Numbered from the stretch's first letter, positions 7,629 to 16,940 are shown. The stretch is DNA of 64,000 nt from Nocardia yamanashiensis NBRC 100130 (GCF_001613325.1 NZ_BDCD01000004.1:124001-188000), one strand, 5' to 3'. Numbers and translations are program-made. Notes: generated from the letters alone by a model not told the origin.

Positions 7629-8330
7629 ATGGTTGCAGTAGCGGACAAGGTGGCCGTGGTGACCGGCGGCCGGCGCGGGCTGGGCGCGGCGCTGGTCGAC
7701 GAACTGCTGGCGCGCGGGGCGCGCAAGGTGTACTCGACGGCACGGTCCGCCTATGCCGACGAACGTCCGCAGGTGGTCACCGCGGAATTGGAGGTGCGGT
7801 CGGACGAGTCGGTCGCCGCCCTCGCGGCGCTTGCTCCCGATGCCGAGCTGGTCTTCAACAATGCCGGCGTGCTGCTGCCGGGCGGCTTGGTGACCGGTTC
7901 CTTCGAAAACATCACGGACACTTTCGATGTCAATGTGTTCGGTCTGTTGCGCGTGGCTCGCGCCTTCGCGCCCGCACTCGCCGCCAATGGCGGGGGAGCG
8001 CTGGTGAACATGCATTCGGTGCTGTCCTGGCTGGCCGGCGCGGGCGCTTACGGCGCCTCCAAATCCGCAGCCTGGTCGGTCACCAATTCACTGCGGCTCG
8101 AACTCGCGGCCCAGCACACCCAGGTGGTCGGCGTGCATGCGGGCTTCATCGACACCGACATGGTCTCGGCGCTGGATCGGCCGAAGGCCACGCCCGCCGA
8201 GATCGCCGCGCGCATCCTCGACGGCCTGGAGGCGGGGGATACCGAAGTGCTCGCCGACGACGTCACCGTGACGGTCAAGGCCGCGCTGTCGGGCCCGGTC
8301 GAACGCCTGACCTTCGCCGCCGCCAGCTGA
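7629..8330 (+). CDS. Short-chain dehydrogenase/reductase
   Basis: A 233-residue classical SDR using NAD(P)H. It shows the cofactor motif TGGRRGLG, NNAG, a catalytic serine in NMHSVLSW and Y-x-x-x-K in AYGASKSAA. ATG 7629 follows AGGAGG by five bases; GTG 7626 is too close to it. The gene starts a probable two-gene unit with the tautomerase 32 bases downstream, controlled by the divergent HxlR. The HxlR pairing suggests a role in reducing a reactive carbonyl or quinone, but the substrate is not readable. Confidence 0.92.
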   Translation: MVAVADKVAVVTGGRRGLGAALVDELLARGARKVYSTARSAYADERPQVVTAELEVRSDESVAALAALAPDAELVFNNAGVLLPGGLVTGSFENITDTFDVNVFGLLRVARAFAPALAANGGGALVNMHSVLSWLAGAGAYGASKSAAWSVTNSLRLELAAQHTQVVGVHAGFIDTDMVSALDRPKATPAEIAARILDGLEAGDTEVLADDVTVTVKAALSGPVERLTFAAAS

Positions 8331-8362
8331 AACCGCACCGCTTCCAGGAGAATCGAACCGCC

Positions 8363-8788
8363 ATGCCGCTGTGGACCATTCACCACACCCCCGGAATCTT
8401 CACCGCCGAGGAGAAGCACGAACTCGCCTCCCGCATCACCGACCATTACGAGCAGGTCGGACTACCGCGCTTCTACGTGGTCACGCTGTTCCAGGAAACC
8501 CAGCCCGAGAACTTCTTCGTCGGCGGCGAACCCACTCCGGTCGGGGTGCGGGTCATCATCGACCACATCGCCCGGCACAACCCCGACGCGGAGTCGCGCC
8601 GCCGGACCACCCGGTGGATCAACGGCATCCTGAAACCGTATCTCGACCGGCACCCGGACCTGCATTGGGAATTCCACGCCGACGAAACCAGCGAGGAACT
8701 CTGGATGATCAACGGACTGGTACCGCCGCCGGGCGGTTCCGAGGCCGAAAAAGATTGGGCCAAACGCAATCTCGCGGTCCCGTACTGA
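8363..8788 (+). CDS. Tautomerase-superfamily protein, cis-CaaD-like
   Basis: A 141-residue protein beginning Met-Pro. Removal of Met would expose the catalytic N-terminal proline used by tautomerases. Segments such as VTLFQETQPENFFVGGEPT, GVRVIIDHIARHN and the arginine cluster SRRRTTRWIN are arranged as in cis-3-chloroacrylate dehalogenase-like proteins, which are one fused chain of about 140-150 residues. AGGAGA (8346-8351) precedes ATG 8363. It follows the SDR on the same strand, so the two probably act on related unsaturated carbonyl compounds; that is inference. Confidence 0.8.
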   Translation: MPLWTIHHTPGIFTAEEKHELASRITDHYEQVGLPRFYVVTLFQETQPENFFVGGEPTPVGVRVIIDHIARHNPDAESRRRTTRWINGILKPYLDRHPDLHWEFHADETSEELWMINGLVPPPGGSEAEKDWAKRNLAVPY

Positions 8789-9124
8789 TCAGCGGGCCGC
8801 GCGCTGCACCTTCGCCCGGGCCGCAGCGAACCAGGCCTGGGTGTCGGGCAGTCCCGCCGCGATCTCCTTGCGGGCGCCGTTGAACCCGTAGAGCGCCCCG
8901 GCGTATCGGGTCAGGATCGAGCCCTCGTGTTCCTCGAACTGCTCGAGGGCTTCGGTATCGCCCAGCAGGTAGGCGACTCCCGCGGCGTCGCCCGCGGTCC
9001 AGGCGTCGCGATAGTCGTCCCAGCCGTGCTGCTTGACGGCGATCGCGCGCTCGACCAGCTCCGATTGCAGGGCATCACGTTCGGTGTCGCTGGGCCGCCG
9101 TGATTTGAGGTGATCCCAGTTCAT
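8789..9124 (-). CDS. Conserved small protein of unknown function
   Basis: A 111-residue soluble, mostly helical and acidic protein (MNWDHLKSRRPSDTERDALQ at the start). I recognise no domain. ATG 9124 is chosen because the protein becomes well-formed there and GATACT ends six bases upstream without any Shine-Dalgarno. Its stop abuts the stop of the tautomerase gene in convergent orientation. Confidence 0.65.
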   Translation of the reverse strand: MNWDHLKSRRPSDTERDALQSELVERAIAVKQHGWDDYRDAWTAGDAAGVAYLLGDTEALEQFEEHEGSILTRYAGALYGFNGARKEIAAGLPDTQAWFAAARAKVQRAAR

Positions 9125-9184
9125 CGCTCGAGTATCCACCACGCCCCGGGCGCGGCGATCGCCGGTTCGCCCGGGGCGCACTCC

Positions 9185-9213
9185 TTGACAGTTAGTGACC
9201 GATCGGTTGCAAT
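9185..9213 (+). promoter_or_regulatory. Promoter with an embedded palindrome, leaderless start
   Basis: TTGACA (9185-9190), a 17-base spacer and TGCAAT (9208-9213), followed after six bases by the GTG start codon at 9220. Within the spacer lies ACCGATCGGT (9198-9207), a perfect 10-bp palindrome of the kind TetR repressors often bind. The transcript would begin at the start codon. Confidence 0.65.
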
Positions 9214-9219
9214 GTTGTT

Positions 9220-10959
9220 GTGAGCTACGACACGATCATCAAGAGCGGCCGCTGGTTCGACGGAACCGGAAACGCTTCCGCCATCCGACATCTCGGGCTG
9301 GTCGGTGATCGCGTCGCCGCGGTCTCGGCCGCACCCCTCGACGAAACCGGTTGTCCCCGAGTCATCGACGCCGCGGGCAAATGGGTACTGCCGGGCATGA
9401 TCGACATCCACACCCACTACGACATCGAGGTGCTGCGCGCGCCCGGACTGACCGAGTCGGTACGGCACGGGATCACCACGGTGATCCTCGGTTCGTGTTC
9501 GCTGTCCACCGTGCACGCCGAGGCGACCGATGCGGGCGACCTGTTCGGGCGGGTGGAGGCAATCCCGCGCGAGCACGTGATCGACGCGGTGCGCGACAAG
9601 ACCTGGAAGTCGGCGCGCGAGTACGTGGCCGCACTGGAAGAACTCCCGCTGGGGCCGAATCTCGCGGCGATGATCGGGCATTCGGATATCCGGACCGCGC
9701 TCATGGGATTGGATCGGGCCACCCGCAAGGAAGTCCGGCCCACCTCCGGCGAACTCGCGGCCATGGAAGCCGCGCTGACCGAGGCCCTCGACGCCGGATT
9801 CGTGGGCATGTCGGCCCAGCAGCTGCTGTTCGACAAGCTCGACGGTGAGGTCGCGCGCTCCCGGACCTTGCCCTCGACCTACGCCGGTGCGCGGGAACGG
9901 CGGCGGCTCAATGCGATTCTGCGGCGGCGCGGGCGCGTATTGCAGGGCGGACCCGACGTCACCTCGCCGCGCAGCATCGCCGCCATGACCTTCAGCAGCG
10001 TCGGACTGTTCCGCAAGCGGTTGAAGACCACGCTGATCTCGGCGGCGGATCTCAAGGCGAACCCGCTGCTGGTGTACCTCATGGGCACGCTCACCCGGGT
10101 GATCAACGGCCTGGGCGGTGACTTCCGCTGGCAGCATCTGCCGATTCCGTTCGAGGTGTACGCCGACGGCATCGACCTGGTCATCTTCGAGGAATTCGGT
10201 TCCGGCGCGGCCGCATTGCATCTGGCCGATCAAGTGGAGCGCAATGCGCTGATGAGCGACGAGTCCTACCGCCGGCGGTTCCGCAAGGACTACGACAACA
10301 AATTCGGGATCCGGGTCTGGCATCGCGACTTCTTCGATGCCGAGATCGTCGGCTGCCCCGATGCGCACGTGATCGGCAAGACGTTCGGGCAGGTGGGCGA
10401 GGAACGCGGCGGCCTGCATCCGGTGGACGCGTTTCTGGATCTGGTCGTCGAGCACGGCACCAAATTGCGCTGGCGCACAACGATCTCCAACCATCGGCCG
10501 GAGATGCTCAACAAGCTCAGCGCCCACCCCGGCGTGCAGCTGGGCTTCTCGGACGCGGGCGCGCACCTGCGCAATATGGCCTTCTACAACTTCGGCCTGC
10601 GTTTCCTGCGCCGGGTGCGGCAGGCCGAACAGGCCGGGCAGCCGTTCCTCACCCTGGAACAGGCGGTGCGCCGGGTGACCGGTGAACTGGCCGACTGGTA
10701 CGGCATCGACGCCGGCTATCTGCGCGAGGGCGACCGCGCCGATCTGCTCGTCGTCGATCCGGACGGCTTGGACGACTCGCTCGAGGCGTATGCCGAATGC
10801 CCCGTGCCGACCTACGGCGACCTGCCACGTATGGTCAATCGCAATGACAAAGCCGTGTCGGCGGTGTTCGTCGGTGGCCAGTACGTCTTCGGTGACGGGG
10901 CGCCCGCCGAGGTGCTGGGCGCCGCGCGCACGGGCCGATTCCTGCGAGCTGGAGGGTAA
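9220..10959 (+). CDS. N-acyl-D-amino-acid deacylase family amidohydrolase
   Basis: A 579-residue zinc amidohydrolase (amidohydrolase 3 / D-aminoacylase type). The metal-binding HxH is in GMIDIHTHYD; further expected blocks are GHSDIR, the GLGG-type region, and LGFSDAGAHL near residue 440, where an Asp acts in catalysis. Family members remove acyl groups from D-amino acids or hydrolyse related amides. The GTG start at 9220 fits a leaderless mRNA. The next gene, a TetR, starts immediately after the stop, so the enzyme and its probable repressor share a transcript. Confidence 0.87.
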   Translation: MSYDTIIKSGRWFDGTGNASAIRHLGLVGDRVAAVSAAPLDETGCPRVIDAAGKWVLPGMIDIHTHYDIEVLRAPGLTESVRHGITTVILGSCSLSTVHAEATDAGDLFGRVEAIPREHVIDAVRDKTWKSAREYVAALEELPLGPNLAAMIGHSDIRTALMGLDRATRKEVRPTSGELAAMEAALTEALDAGFVGMSAQQLLFDKLDGEVARSRTLPSTYAGARERRRLNAILRRRGRVLQGGPDVTSPRSIAAMTFSSVGLFRKRLKTTLISAADLKANPLLVYLMGTLTRVINGLGGDFRWQHLPIPFEVYADGIDLVIFEEFGSGAAALHLADQVERNALMSDESYRRRFRKDYDNKFGIRVWHRDFFDAEIVGCPDAHVIGKTFGQVGEERGGLHPVDAFLDLVVEHGTKLRWRTTISNHRPEMLNKLSAHPGVQLGFSDAGAHLRNMAFYNFGLRFLRRVRQAEQAGQPFLTLEQAVRRVTGELADWYGIDAGYLREGDRADLLVVDPDGLDDSLEAYAECPVPTYGDLPRMVNRNDKAVSAVFVGGQYVFGDGAPAEVLGAARTGRFLRAGG

Positions 10960-11577
10960 TTGACGACCGCGCGACGAACTCAGGCCGAGCGCCGCGCCGC
11001 CACCATCAGCAAGCTCGTCGATGCCACCATCGAGGCCATCGCCGAGATCGGATATCACAATGCCTCGCTGGGCGAGATCAGTGCGCGGGCCGGGGTTTCC
11101 AAGGGCGCCATCTTCCGCCATTTCGAATCCCGGACCGATCTGGTCGTCGCCGCCGCGGACGAGGTCCGCCGCCGGCACCTGCTCGCCGCCGCCGAACTGC
11201 GGCTGCCCGAGAACTCCCTGAGCCCGGCCGATCTGATGACGATCATGCGCCTGATCCGGCGCGAAATCCGGGACACCACCAATACGGTGTGGCTGGAATT
11301 GCTGGTCGCCGCCCGCACCGAACCCGAACTGCGGCTGCGCCTGGAACCGGTGCTGCGGGACATGATGCGCGAAGTCGAGGAACTCGCCGTCACCGTCCTC
11401 ACCCCGGACGTGTCCGCGGACACCGCCCGGCTGATCGCCACCTCGCTGACGCACATGTTCGACGGCGAGGCCATCTTCCGGCACACCTTCCCGCGGCCCG
11501 AGCTCGAGGAAGCGCGCATCGAGCAGATCGCGGATGTGTTCCACCAGTTGACAACCCGGCCCGGTGCGCCCGCCTGA
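10960..11577 (+). CDS. TetR-family transcriptional regulator
   Basis: A 205-residue repressor with helix-turn-helix ASLGEISARAGVSKGAIFRHFESRTDL and a helical effector domain. TTG at 10960 follows directly on the TAA stop of the amidohydrolase, with GGAGGG (10951-10956) inside the end of that gene, so translation is coupled. The position in the operon and the palindrome in the operon promoter (9198-9207) suggest negative autoregulation of the pair. Confidence 0.85.
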   Translation: MTTARRTQAERRAATISKLVDATIEAIAEIGYHNASLGEISARAGVSKGAIFRHFESRTDLVVAAADEVRRRHLLAAAELRLPENSLSPADLMTIMRLIRREIRDTTNTVWLELLVAARTEPELRLRLEPVLRDMMREVEELAVTVLTPDVSADTARLIATSLTHMFDGEAIFRHTFPRPELEEARIEQIADVFHQLTTRPGAPA

Positions 11578-11621
11578 ATATTGGCTGGACCTCGATCAGG
11601 TTGAACCGGATCATCGTCGGA

Positions 11622-12776
<1,155 letters not shown>

Positions 12777-12796
12777 CCGGCGGGGGAGTGGGCCGG

Positions 12797-13549
12797 TTAC
12801 AGCAGGGCTCCGCCGGTGGCGTCGAGGAGCTGGCCGGTGACCCAGCCGGCGTCATCGGAGACAAGGAACGCGACCATCCCGGCGATATCGCCCGGCACCC
12901 CGACGCGTGCCAGAGGTGAGCGGGCGGCGGTGGCGGCGCGGGCCTCGTCATTGGAGCGCAGCCACCAGGCGTTCAGGTCGGTGTCGATCGCGCCGGGATT
13001 GACCGCGTTGACGGTGATTTCGCGCGGCCCGAGTTCCTTGGCCAGCGCACGGGTGAACACATCGATGGCCGCCTTGGTCATCGCGTACGCGGTGAGCTGC
13101 GGGTCGGCCTTGCCGAGCGTGTAACTGGTGGAGACGTTCACGATGCGACCACCGTCGCGCAGCCGGTCGAGACCGAGCTGCGTGATGAAGAACGGCGCTG
13201 TCGTATTGACCGCGAAGAGCCGCCCGAAGACCTCCGGAGTGGTGTCGGAAACCCCGCCCAGGTCCGCGATTCCGGCATTATTGACGAGGATGTCCAGCCC
13301 GTCGGCGTGCGAGTCGAACGCCGACCAGAGCGTCTGCGCGTCACCTTCTACGCCCAGCTCGGCATACACCGCGAACGCCGACCCGCCCGCCGCCTCGATC
13401 GCGGCGACGGTGTCCTTCGCGGCGTCGGGGCTGGAGTTGTAGTGCACGCCGACCCGCGCGCCGTCTCGCGCCAGCCGCTCGGCGATCGCCCGTCCGATAC
13501 CCCTGCTTCCGCCGGTAACCAGCGCGGTCTTGCCTGTCAGCGCGTGCAT
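12797..13549 (-). CDS. Short-chain dehydrogenase/reductase (FabG-like)
   Basis: A 250-residue SDR with TGGSRGIGRA for cofactor binding, NNAG, a serine in NVSTSYTL, and Y-x-x-x-K in TAYAMTKAA, ending in the usual GDIAGMVAFLVSDDAGWVTGQLLDATGG. ATG 13549 has GGAGG seven bases upstream. It diverges from a TetR gene, and two copies of one dyad lie in the gap, so it is almost certainly the repressed target. Substrate unknown: family relatives reduce many ketones. Confidence 0.92.
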   Translation of the reverse strand: MHALTGKTALVTGGSRGIGRAIAERLARDGARVGVHYNSSPDAAKDTVAAIEAAGGSAFAVYAELGVEGDAQTLWSAFDSHADGLDILVNNAGIADLGGVSDTTPEVFGRLFAVNTTAPFFITQLGLDRLRDGGRIVNVSTSYTLGKADPQLTAYAMTKAAIDVFTRALAKELGPREITVNAVNPGAIDTDLNAWWLRSNDEARAATAARSPLARVGVPGDIAGMVAFLVSDDAGWVTGQLLDATGGALL

Positions 13550-13566
13550 TGCGCCACCTCCATCAT

Positions 13567-13587
13567 TTTGCAGCGTTCGTTGCAGAA
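13567..13587. promoter_or_regulatory. TetR operator candidate, copy 1
   Basis: A dyad reading TTTGCAGCG, T, TCGTTGCAGAA, with imperfect arms (GCAGCG opposite CGTTGC). It is the closer site to the SDR start and shares its first nine bases with the copy at 13604. Confidence 0.65.
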
Positions 13588-13603
13588 AGGCACTGTACCG
13601 CAA

Positions 13604-13624
13604 TTTGCAGCGATCGCTGTAAAA
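13604..13624. promoter_or_regulatory. TetR operator candidate, copy 2
   Basis: A better dyad whose core CAGCGATCGCTG (13608-13619) is a perfect palindrome flanked by TTTG and TAAA. It overlaps TAAAAT (13620-13625), the probable -10 hexamer of the tetR gene, so it would give autorepression. It lies 37 bp from copy 1. Confidence 0.7.
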
Positions 13625-13632
13625 TAATCCGC

Positions 13633-14223
13633 ATGCAGGAGCGACAGCGCGGACGGCCACGATCGTTCGACCGGGAGGCGGCCCTCGACCTGGCGGTCCG
13701 GCTGTTCTGGACGAAAGGCTATGAGGCGACCTCGATCAGCGATCTGACCACCGAACTGGGCATCGGCGTGCGCAGTCTCTACGGAGCGTTCGGTGACAAG
13801 AAGGCGTTGTTCGACGAGGCGGTCGACGCCTACGGCCGTACCTACGGCGGCTGGATCGCGCGCGCACTGTCCGAAGAGCCGACCGCGAAACAGGCCATCG
13901 CCCGGATCCTGCACGAAGCTGCCACCGAACACACCCGCCCCGACCGGCCGCGCGGCTGCATGCTGCTCTGCGCGGCCGACAACACCAACAATGCCGAAGT
14001 GTCCGAACAGCTCCGGCAACTCCGCAATCGAGATCTCGCGGTCTATGAAGAGCGCATTCGGGCCGATGTCGAAGTCGGCCTCCTGCCCGCGGATACCGAT
14101 TCGGCAGCGCTGGCCCGCTACGCCGGCGCTGTGCTGCAAGGCATTTCGCAGTCCGCTCGCGACGGCGCGACCCGCGGCCAGCTGCAGCGGGTGGCCGCGC
14201 TGGCGATCCAGGGCTGGCCCTGA
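13633..14223 (+). CDS. TetR-family transcriptional regulator
   Basis: A 196-residue repressor of the subgroup that begins RGRPRSFDREAALDLAVRLFW, with recognition helix SISDLTTELGIGVRSLYGAFGDKKALF. A cysteine-containing stretch (RGCMLLCAADN) occurs in many relatives at the start of the effector domain. ATG 13633 lies seven bases after TAAAAT and lacks a Shine-Dalgarno, so the mRNA is probably leaderless. It is divergent from the SDR at 13549 and presumably represses it and itself through the twin dyads between them. Confidence 0.9.
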   Translation: MQERQRGRPRSFDREAALDLAVRLFWTKGYEATSISDLTTELGIGVRSLYGAFGDKKALFDEAVDAYGRTYGGWIARALSEEPTAKQAIARILHEAATEHTRPDRPRGCMLLCAADNTNNAEVSEQLRQLRNRDLAVYEERIRADVEVGLLPADTDSAALARYAGAVLQGISQSARDGATRGQLQRVAALAIQGWP

Positions 14224-14241
14224 TCCGCCTCGCCGCGGATC

Positions 14242-14270
14242 TCGACAACGCGTAACCAGTCGGTTACGCT
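14242..14270 (+). promoter_or_regulatory. ArsR-type promoter/operator
   Basis: TCGACA (14242-14247), a 17-base spacer and TACGCT (14265-14270), then seven bases to the GTG start at 14278. The perfect inverted repeat GCGTAACC-AGTC-GGTTACGC (14250-14269) fills the spacer and part of the -10 box, the layout of a self-repressing ArsR promoter on a leaderless transcript. Confidence 0.75.
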
Positions 14271-14277
14271 TCTGGTT

Positions 14278-14640
14278 GTGGACGAGGTGGCGGGAGCGAT
14301 CGCGGATCCGGTGCGGCGGCGCATCCTGGAGTTGCTTCGCGATCAACGGCTGACGGCTGGGGCGATCGCGGAGCAGTTCGAGATCAGTCGTCCTGCCGTG
14401 AGCCGGCATCTGCGGGTGCTGCGCGAGAGCGGCTTGGTGCGGGACGAACTCGTCGGACGGCAGCGGTACTACCTGCTCGACGCCGAGCCGCTCGCGGAGA
14501 TCGCCGACTGGATAGCGAGTTTCGCGGCGCGGCCCGGTTGGGAACAGCATCTCGACGCACTGGAGACCGAGGTGTATCGCACCCGGCGGGAACGCCGTGC
14601 GGGCACCGCTGACGAAACACACGCAGAGGAGACCGCATGA
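14278..14640 (+). CDS. ArsR-family winged-helix regulator
   Basis: A 120-residue ArsR/SmtB-fold repressor: IADPVRRRILELLRDQRLTAGAIAEQFEISRPAVSRHLRVLRESGLV is the DNA-binding wing and DELVGRQRYYLLDAEPL follows. No metal-binding cysteine motif is seen, so it belongs to the non-metal group that is commonly paired with SRPBCC proteins. It overlaps the following SRPBCC gene by four bases (ATGA), giving coupled translation. Autoregulation through the inverted repeat at 14250-14269 is likely. Confidence 0.9.
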   Translation: MDEVAGAIADPVRRRILELLRDQRLTAGAIAEQFEISRPAVSRHLRVLRESGLVRDELVGRQRYYLLDAEPLAEIADWIASFAARPGWEQHLDALETEVYRTRRERRAGTADETHAEETA

Positions 14641-15146
14641 CCCCGACACCTACCGGCCGCCTGCTCGGCGCGGAGCAAGGTCGCGACCTGGTTTTGACCC
14701 GCACCTACCGCGCGCCCATCGAGGACGTGTGGGCGAGCGTCACCGAGTCCGAACGGACCGCTCGCTGGTTCGGCCCGTGGACCGGTGACGCCGGGCCGGG
14801 CCGAACCATCAAGGTGCAGATGGCTTTCGAAGAAGAACAGCCGTGGATGGACATGCAGGTCGACATCTGCGAGCCGCCGCGCCGGCTCGGAATTTCGGCG
14901 GTGGATGACGACGGCTCGTGGCGTCTGGAACTCACTCTCACCGAGACCGACGGCGTCACCGAGTTGCGATTCATCCACCATCTGCTCACCGAGGCGGAGA
15001 TCGCCCAGATCCCCCAGGTGGGCCCGGGCTGGGAGTACTACCTGGACATGCTCGGAGCAGCACGTGACGATTCGCCACGACCCGACTTCAACGACTACTA
15101 CCCGAACATGGCGGCCTACTACGAGAACCTCATGCCCGATGCCTAA
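14637..15146 (+). CDS. SRPBCC (AHSA1-like) domain protein
   Basis: A 169-residue START/Bet v 1-like protein. The family signature is visible at the start, LTRTYRAPIEDVWASVTESERTARWFGPWTGD, and the last helix contains GWEYYLDMLGAA. These proteins form a hydrophobic cavity and are often co-transcribed with an ArsR regulator, as here. The ligand is unknown. It is one of four SRPBCC genes in the window. Confidence 0.88.
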   Translation: MTPTPTGRLLGAEQGRDLVLTRTYRAPIEDVWASVTESERTARWFGPWTGDAGPGRTIKVQMAFEEEQPWMDMQVDICEPPRRLGISAVDDDGSWRLELTLTETDGVTELRFIHHLLTEAEIAQIPQVGPGWEYYLDMLGAARDDSPRPDFNDYYPNMAAYYENLMPDA

Positions 15147-15205
15147 CTGATTCGTTGACACCCCTGCTCGCCGGTGGTCCAATTGGCGATAGCAGGGAGT
15201 TTGCG

Positions 15206-16681
15206 ATGACATCGTCCGACTTGAATCCGGTGGATGCGCGAACCTGCGATGTATGCGTCGTCGGCGCCGGAATCGCAGGGTTGAACGCCCTGTTCGTCGC
15301 GAGTCGATATCTGCGCCGGGACCAGAAAATCATTCTGGTGGACCGGCATCCGGTGGCCGGGGGAATGTGGGTCGACGCCTATCCGTACGTCCGGCTGCAC
15401 CAGCCGCATCCGCTGTTCACCGCAGGCGATATCAAATGGACCATCCACAAGGAACGGTCCTACCTCGCGACCAGGACCGAAGTGCTCGAGCACTTCGCAC
15501 ACTGCGTCCGGGTCATCAGGGAACGCGTGCAGGTGGAGGAACACTTCGGCGTCGACTACCGGTCACACGAGGAGACCGCCGACGGCGTGCGCGTCACCTG
15601 CACCGATCCGGCCGGCCGGCCACTGGTGATCATGGCGGACAAGCTGATCAAGGCGTTCGGGGTGAACGTCGCGCCCAAGGACCCGCTCACCGTATCGAGC
15701 GACCGGGTGCGGTCGGTGTCGCCGAACTATTGCGACGTACGCAGCGGAGAAATAGCCGACAGCGACGAACCGGTGTGGATCATCGGCGGCGGCAAGACCG
15801 CGATGGACACCGCGTCGGCCCTGATCGCGGCCCGCCCGGACCGGGAGGTGAACCTGGTCGCCGGGCCCGGGACCGTATTCCTGGACCGCGATCGCATCGT
15901 CCCGCCCGGGCCGCGCCGGTATTGGGGCGGCCTCATGCCGAACCGGCTGTTCATCGAGGTCGCACGCAAATTCGACGGCACCAACGAGAACGAGGTCCAG
16001 GCTTGGCTGCTGGCCAATGCCGGACTGTCGGTCACCCCGCAGGCGGACAACTTCTTCGCGGGCCTGTTGTCGGAGGCGGAACAGGCGACGATTCGAGCGG
16101 GACTGCACACGGTCGTCATGGGTCACCTGCGGGACGCGGTCGACCGCAATGGCGCCGTCGATTTGGTCTTCCGCAATGGCGATACCGTCGCGACCCCGGC
16201 CGGCAGCTGGATCGTCAACTGCACCGGCTACCTGTTGCACACGGATACGCCCTATGAGCCCTACGTGTCGCCCGGCGGCCAGGTGCTCTCCATCCAAACC
16301 CGTTCGGCGACCTTCGGATTCCTCTCCTTCGGCGGCTACTTCCTCACCCACCTGATGTTCCGGGACAAGCTCCGTAAGGTGCCGCTGTACGCGTTCGACG
16401 GGGACGAACTGCGGAAGAAGACGGTTACCGCCGCTCCGCTCGCCTATGGCGCTCTGACGCTGCACCTGCACAATCTGAGCCTCATCTACGAGGCGCTCGG
16501 GCCGTCGGTGTTCCTGCGGTGCGGACTGGATTTCGATCGGTGGTATCCGCTGCATCGGCGCATGGTCGATTCCGCGTATTTCGCGCGGACGCATCGGCGC
16601 GACCGCGAACACCAGCGGCAGACCCTCGAAACGATGGCCGAGCGATTCGGTATGCGCTGCGCTGCTGTCGTAGGGGACTGA
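15206..16681 (+). CDS. FAD-dependent NAD(P)-binding oxidoreductase
   Basis: A 491-residue flavoprotein with two Rossmann motifs: FAD site VVGAGIAGLNA at about 20-30 and a second glycine motif IIGGGKTAMDTA near 195-205, the arrangement of flavin-containing and Baeyer-Villiger-like monooxygenases. The segment GGMWVDAYPYVRLHQPHPLF also fits that group, though the complete Baeyer-Villiger fingerprint is not present. ATG 15206 is preceded by AGGGAG six bases upstream; TTGACA (15155-15160) with TCCAAT (15178-15183) is a plausible promoter. Substrate unknown. Confidence 0.8.
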   Translation: MTSSDLNPVDARTCDVCVVGAGIAGLNALFVASRYLRRDQKIILVDRHPVAGGMWVDAYPYVRLHQPHPLFTAGDIKWTIHKERSYLATRTEVLEHFAHCVRVIRERVQVEEHFGVDYRSHEETADGVRVTCTDPAGRPLVIMADKLIKAFGVNVAPKDPLTVSSDRVRSVSPNYCDVRSGEIADSDEPVWIIGGGKTAMDTASALIAARPDREVNLVAGPGTVFLDRDRIVPPGPRRYWGGLMPNRLFIEVARKFDGTNENEVQAWLLANAGLSVTPQADNFFAGLLSEAEQATIRAGLHTVVMGHLRDAVDRNGAVDLVFRNGDTVATPAGSWIVNCTGYLLHTDTPYEPYVSPGGQVLSIQTRSATFGFLSFGGYFLTHLMFRDKLRKVPLYAFDGDELRKKTVTAAPLAYGALTLHLHNLSLIYEALGPSVFLRCGLDFDRWYPLHRRMVDSAYFARTHRRDREHQRQTLETMAERFGMRCAAVVGD

Positions 16682-16743
16682 AAACCGCTCTCCGCCAGAA
16701 ACTGGGACGCCTGTACAGGGGTGCCCAGTTTTTGAAGCGGTTT
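16682..16743. terminator. Three nested inverted repeats after the flavoprotein gene
   Basis: Outer arms AAACCGCT (16682-16689) and AGCGGTTT (16736-16743), middle arms AAACTGGG (16699-16706) and CCCAGTTT (16724-16731), and an inner perfect palindrome CCTGTACAGG (16710-16719). It starts right after the stop codon and has a T-run after the middle stem, so it probably terminates the flavoprotein transcript, though the three-tier fold is more elaborate than usual. Confidence 0.6.
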
Positions 16744-16753
16744 CGTTGATTAT

Positions 16754-16782
16754 CGTTACGTTTGCAGCAACCAAACGGAACG
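16754..16782. repeat. Imperfect inverted repeat
   Basis: Arms CGTTACGTTTG and CAAACGGAACG (one mismatch) around cagcaac, in a stretch without genes upstream of the coiled-coil gene. Role unknown. Confidence 0.5.
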
Positions 16783-16820
16783 AAATGAATCGCAGGTCGA
16801 ACAGGGGATTCGGCGAAGCC

Positions 16821-16853
16821 TGACCTCCGATAAGGTTCACTTATCGGAGGTCA
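16821..16853. promoter_or_regulatory. 14-bp-arm hairpin upstream of the coiled-coil gene
   Basis: Perfect arms TGACCTCCGATAAG and CTTATCGGAGGTCA around GTTCA. It is not followed by a T-run and lies about 90 bases before the next start codon, so it may be an operator, an RNA hairpin or a second terminator. Together with 16900-16921 it makes this the densest structured non-coding stretch in the window. Confidence 0.5.
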
Positions 16854-16899
16854 GACCGCGATGGGAGGATTTGGGGCGCAATGGGTTTCGTTTCGTGTT

Positions 16900-16921
16900 G
16901 TTCCGTTGGAAATGACGGAAC
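16900..16921. repeat. Inverted repeat in the promoter region of the coiled-coil gene
   Basis: Arms GTTCCGT and ACGGAAC separated by eight bases, overlapping a TTGGAA hexamer (16906-16911) that sits 16 bases before TACGAT (16928-16933), the likely -10 box. This position suits a repressor site. Confidence 0.5.
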
Positions 16922-16940
16922 CAACGTTACGATTCTGCTC

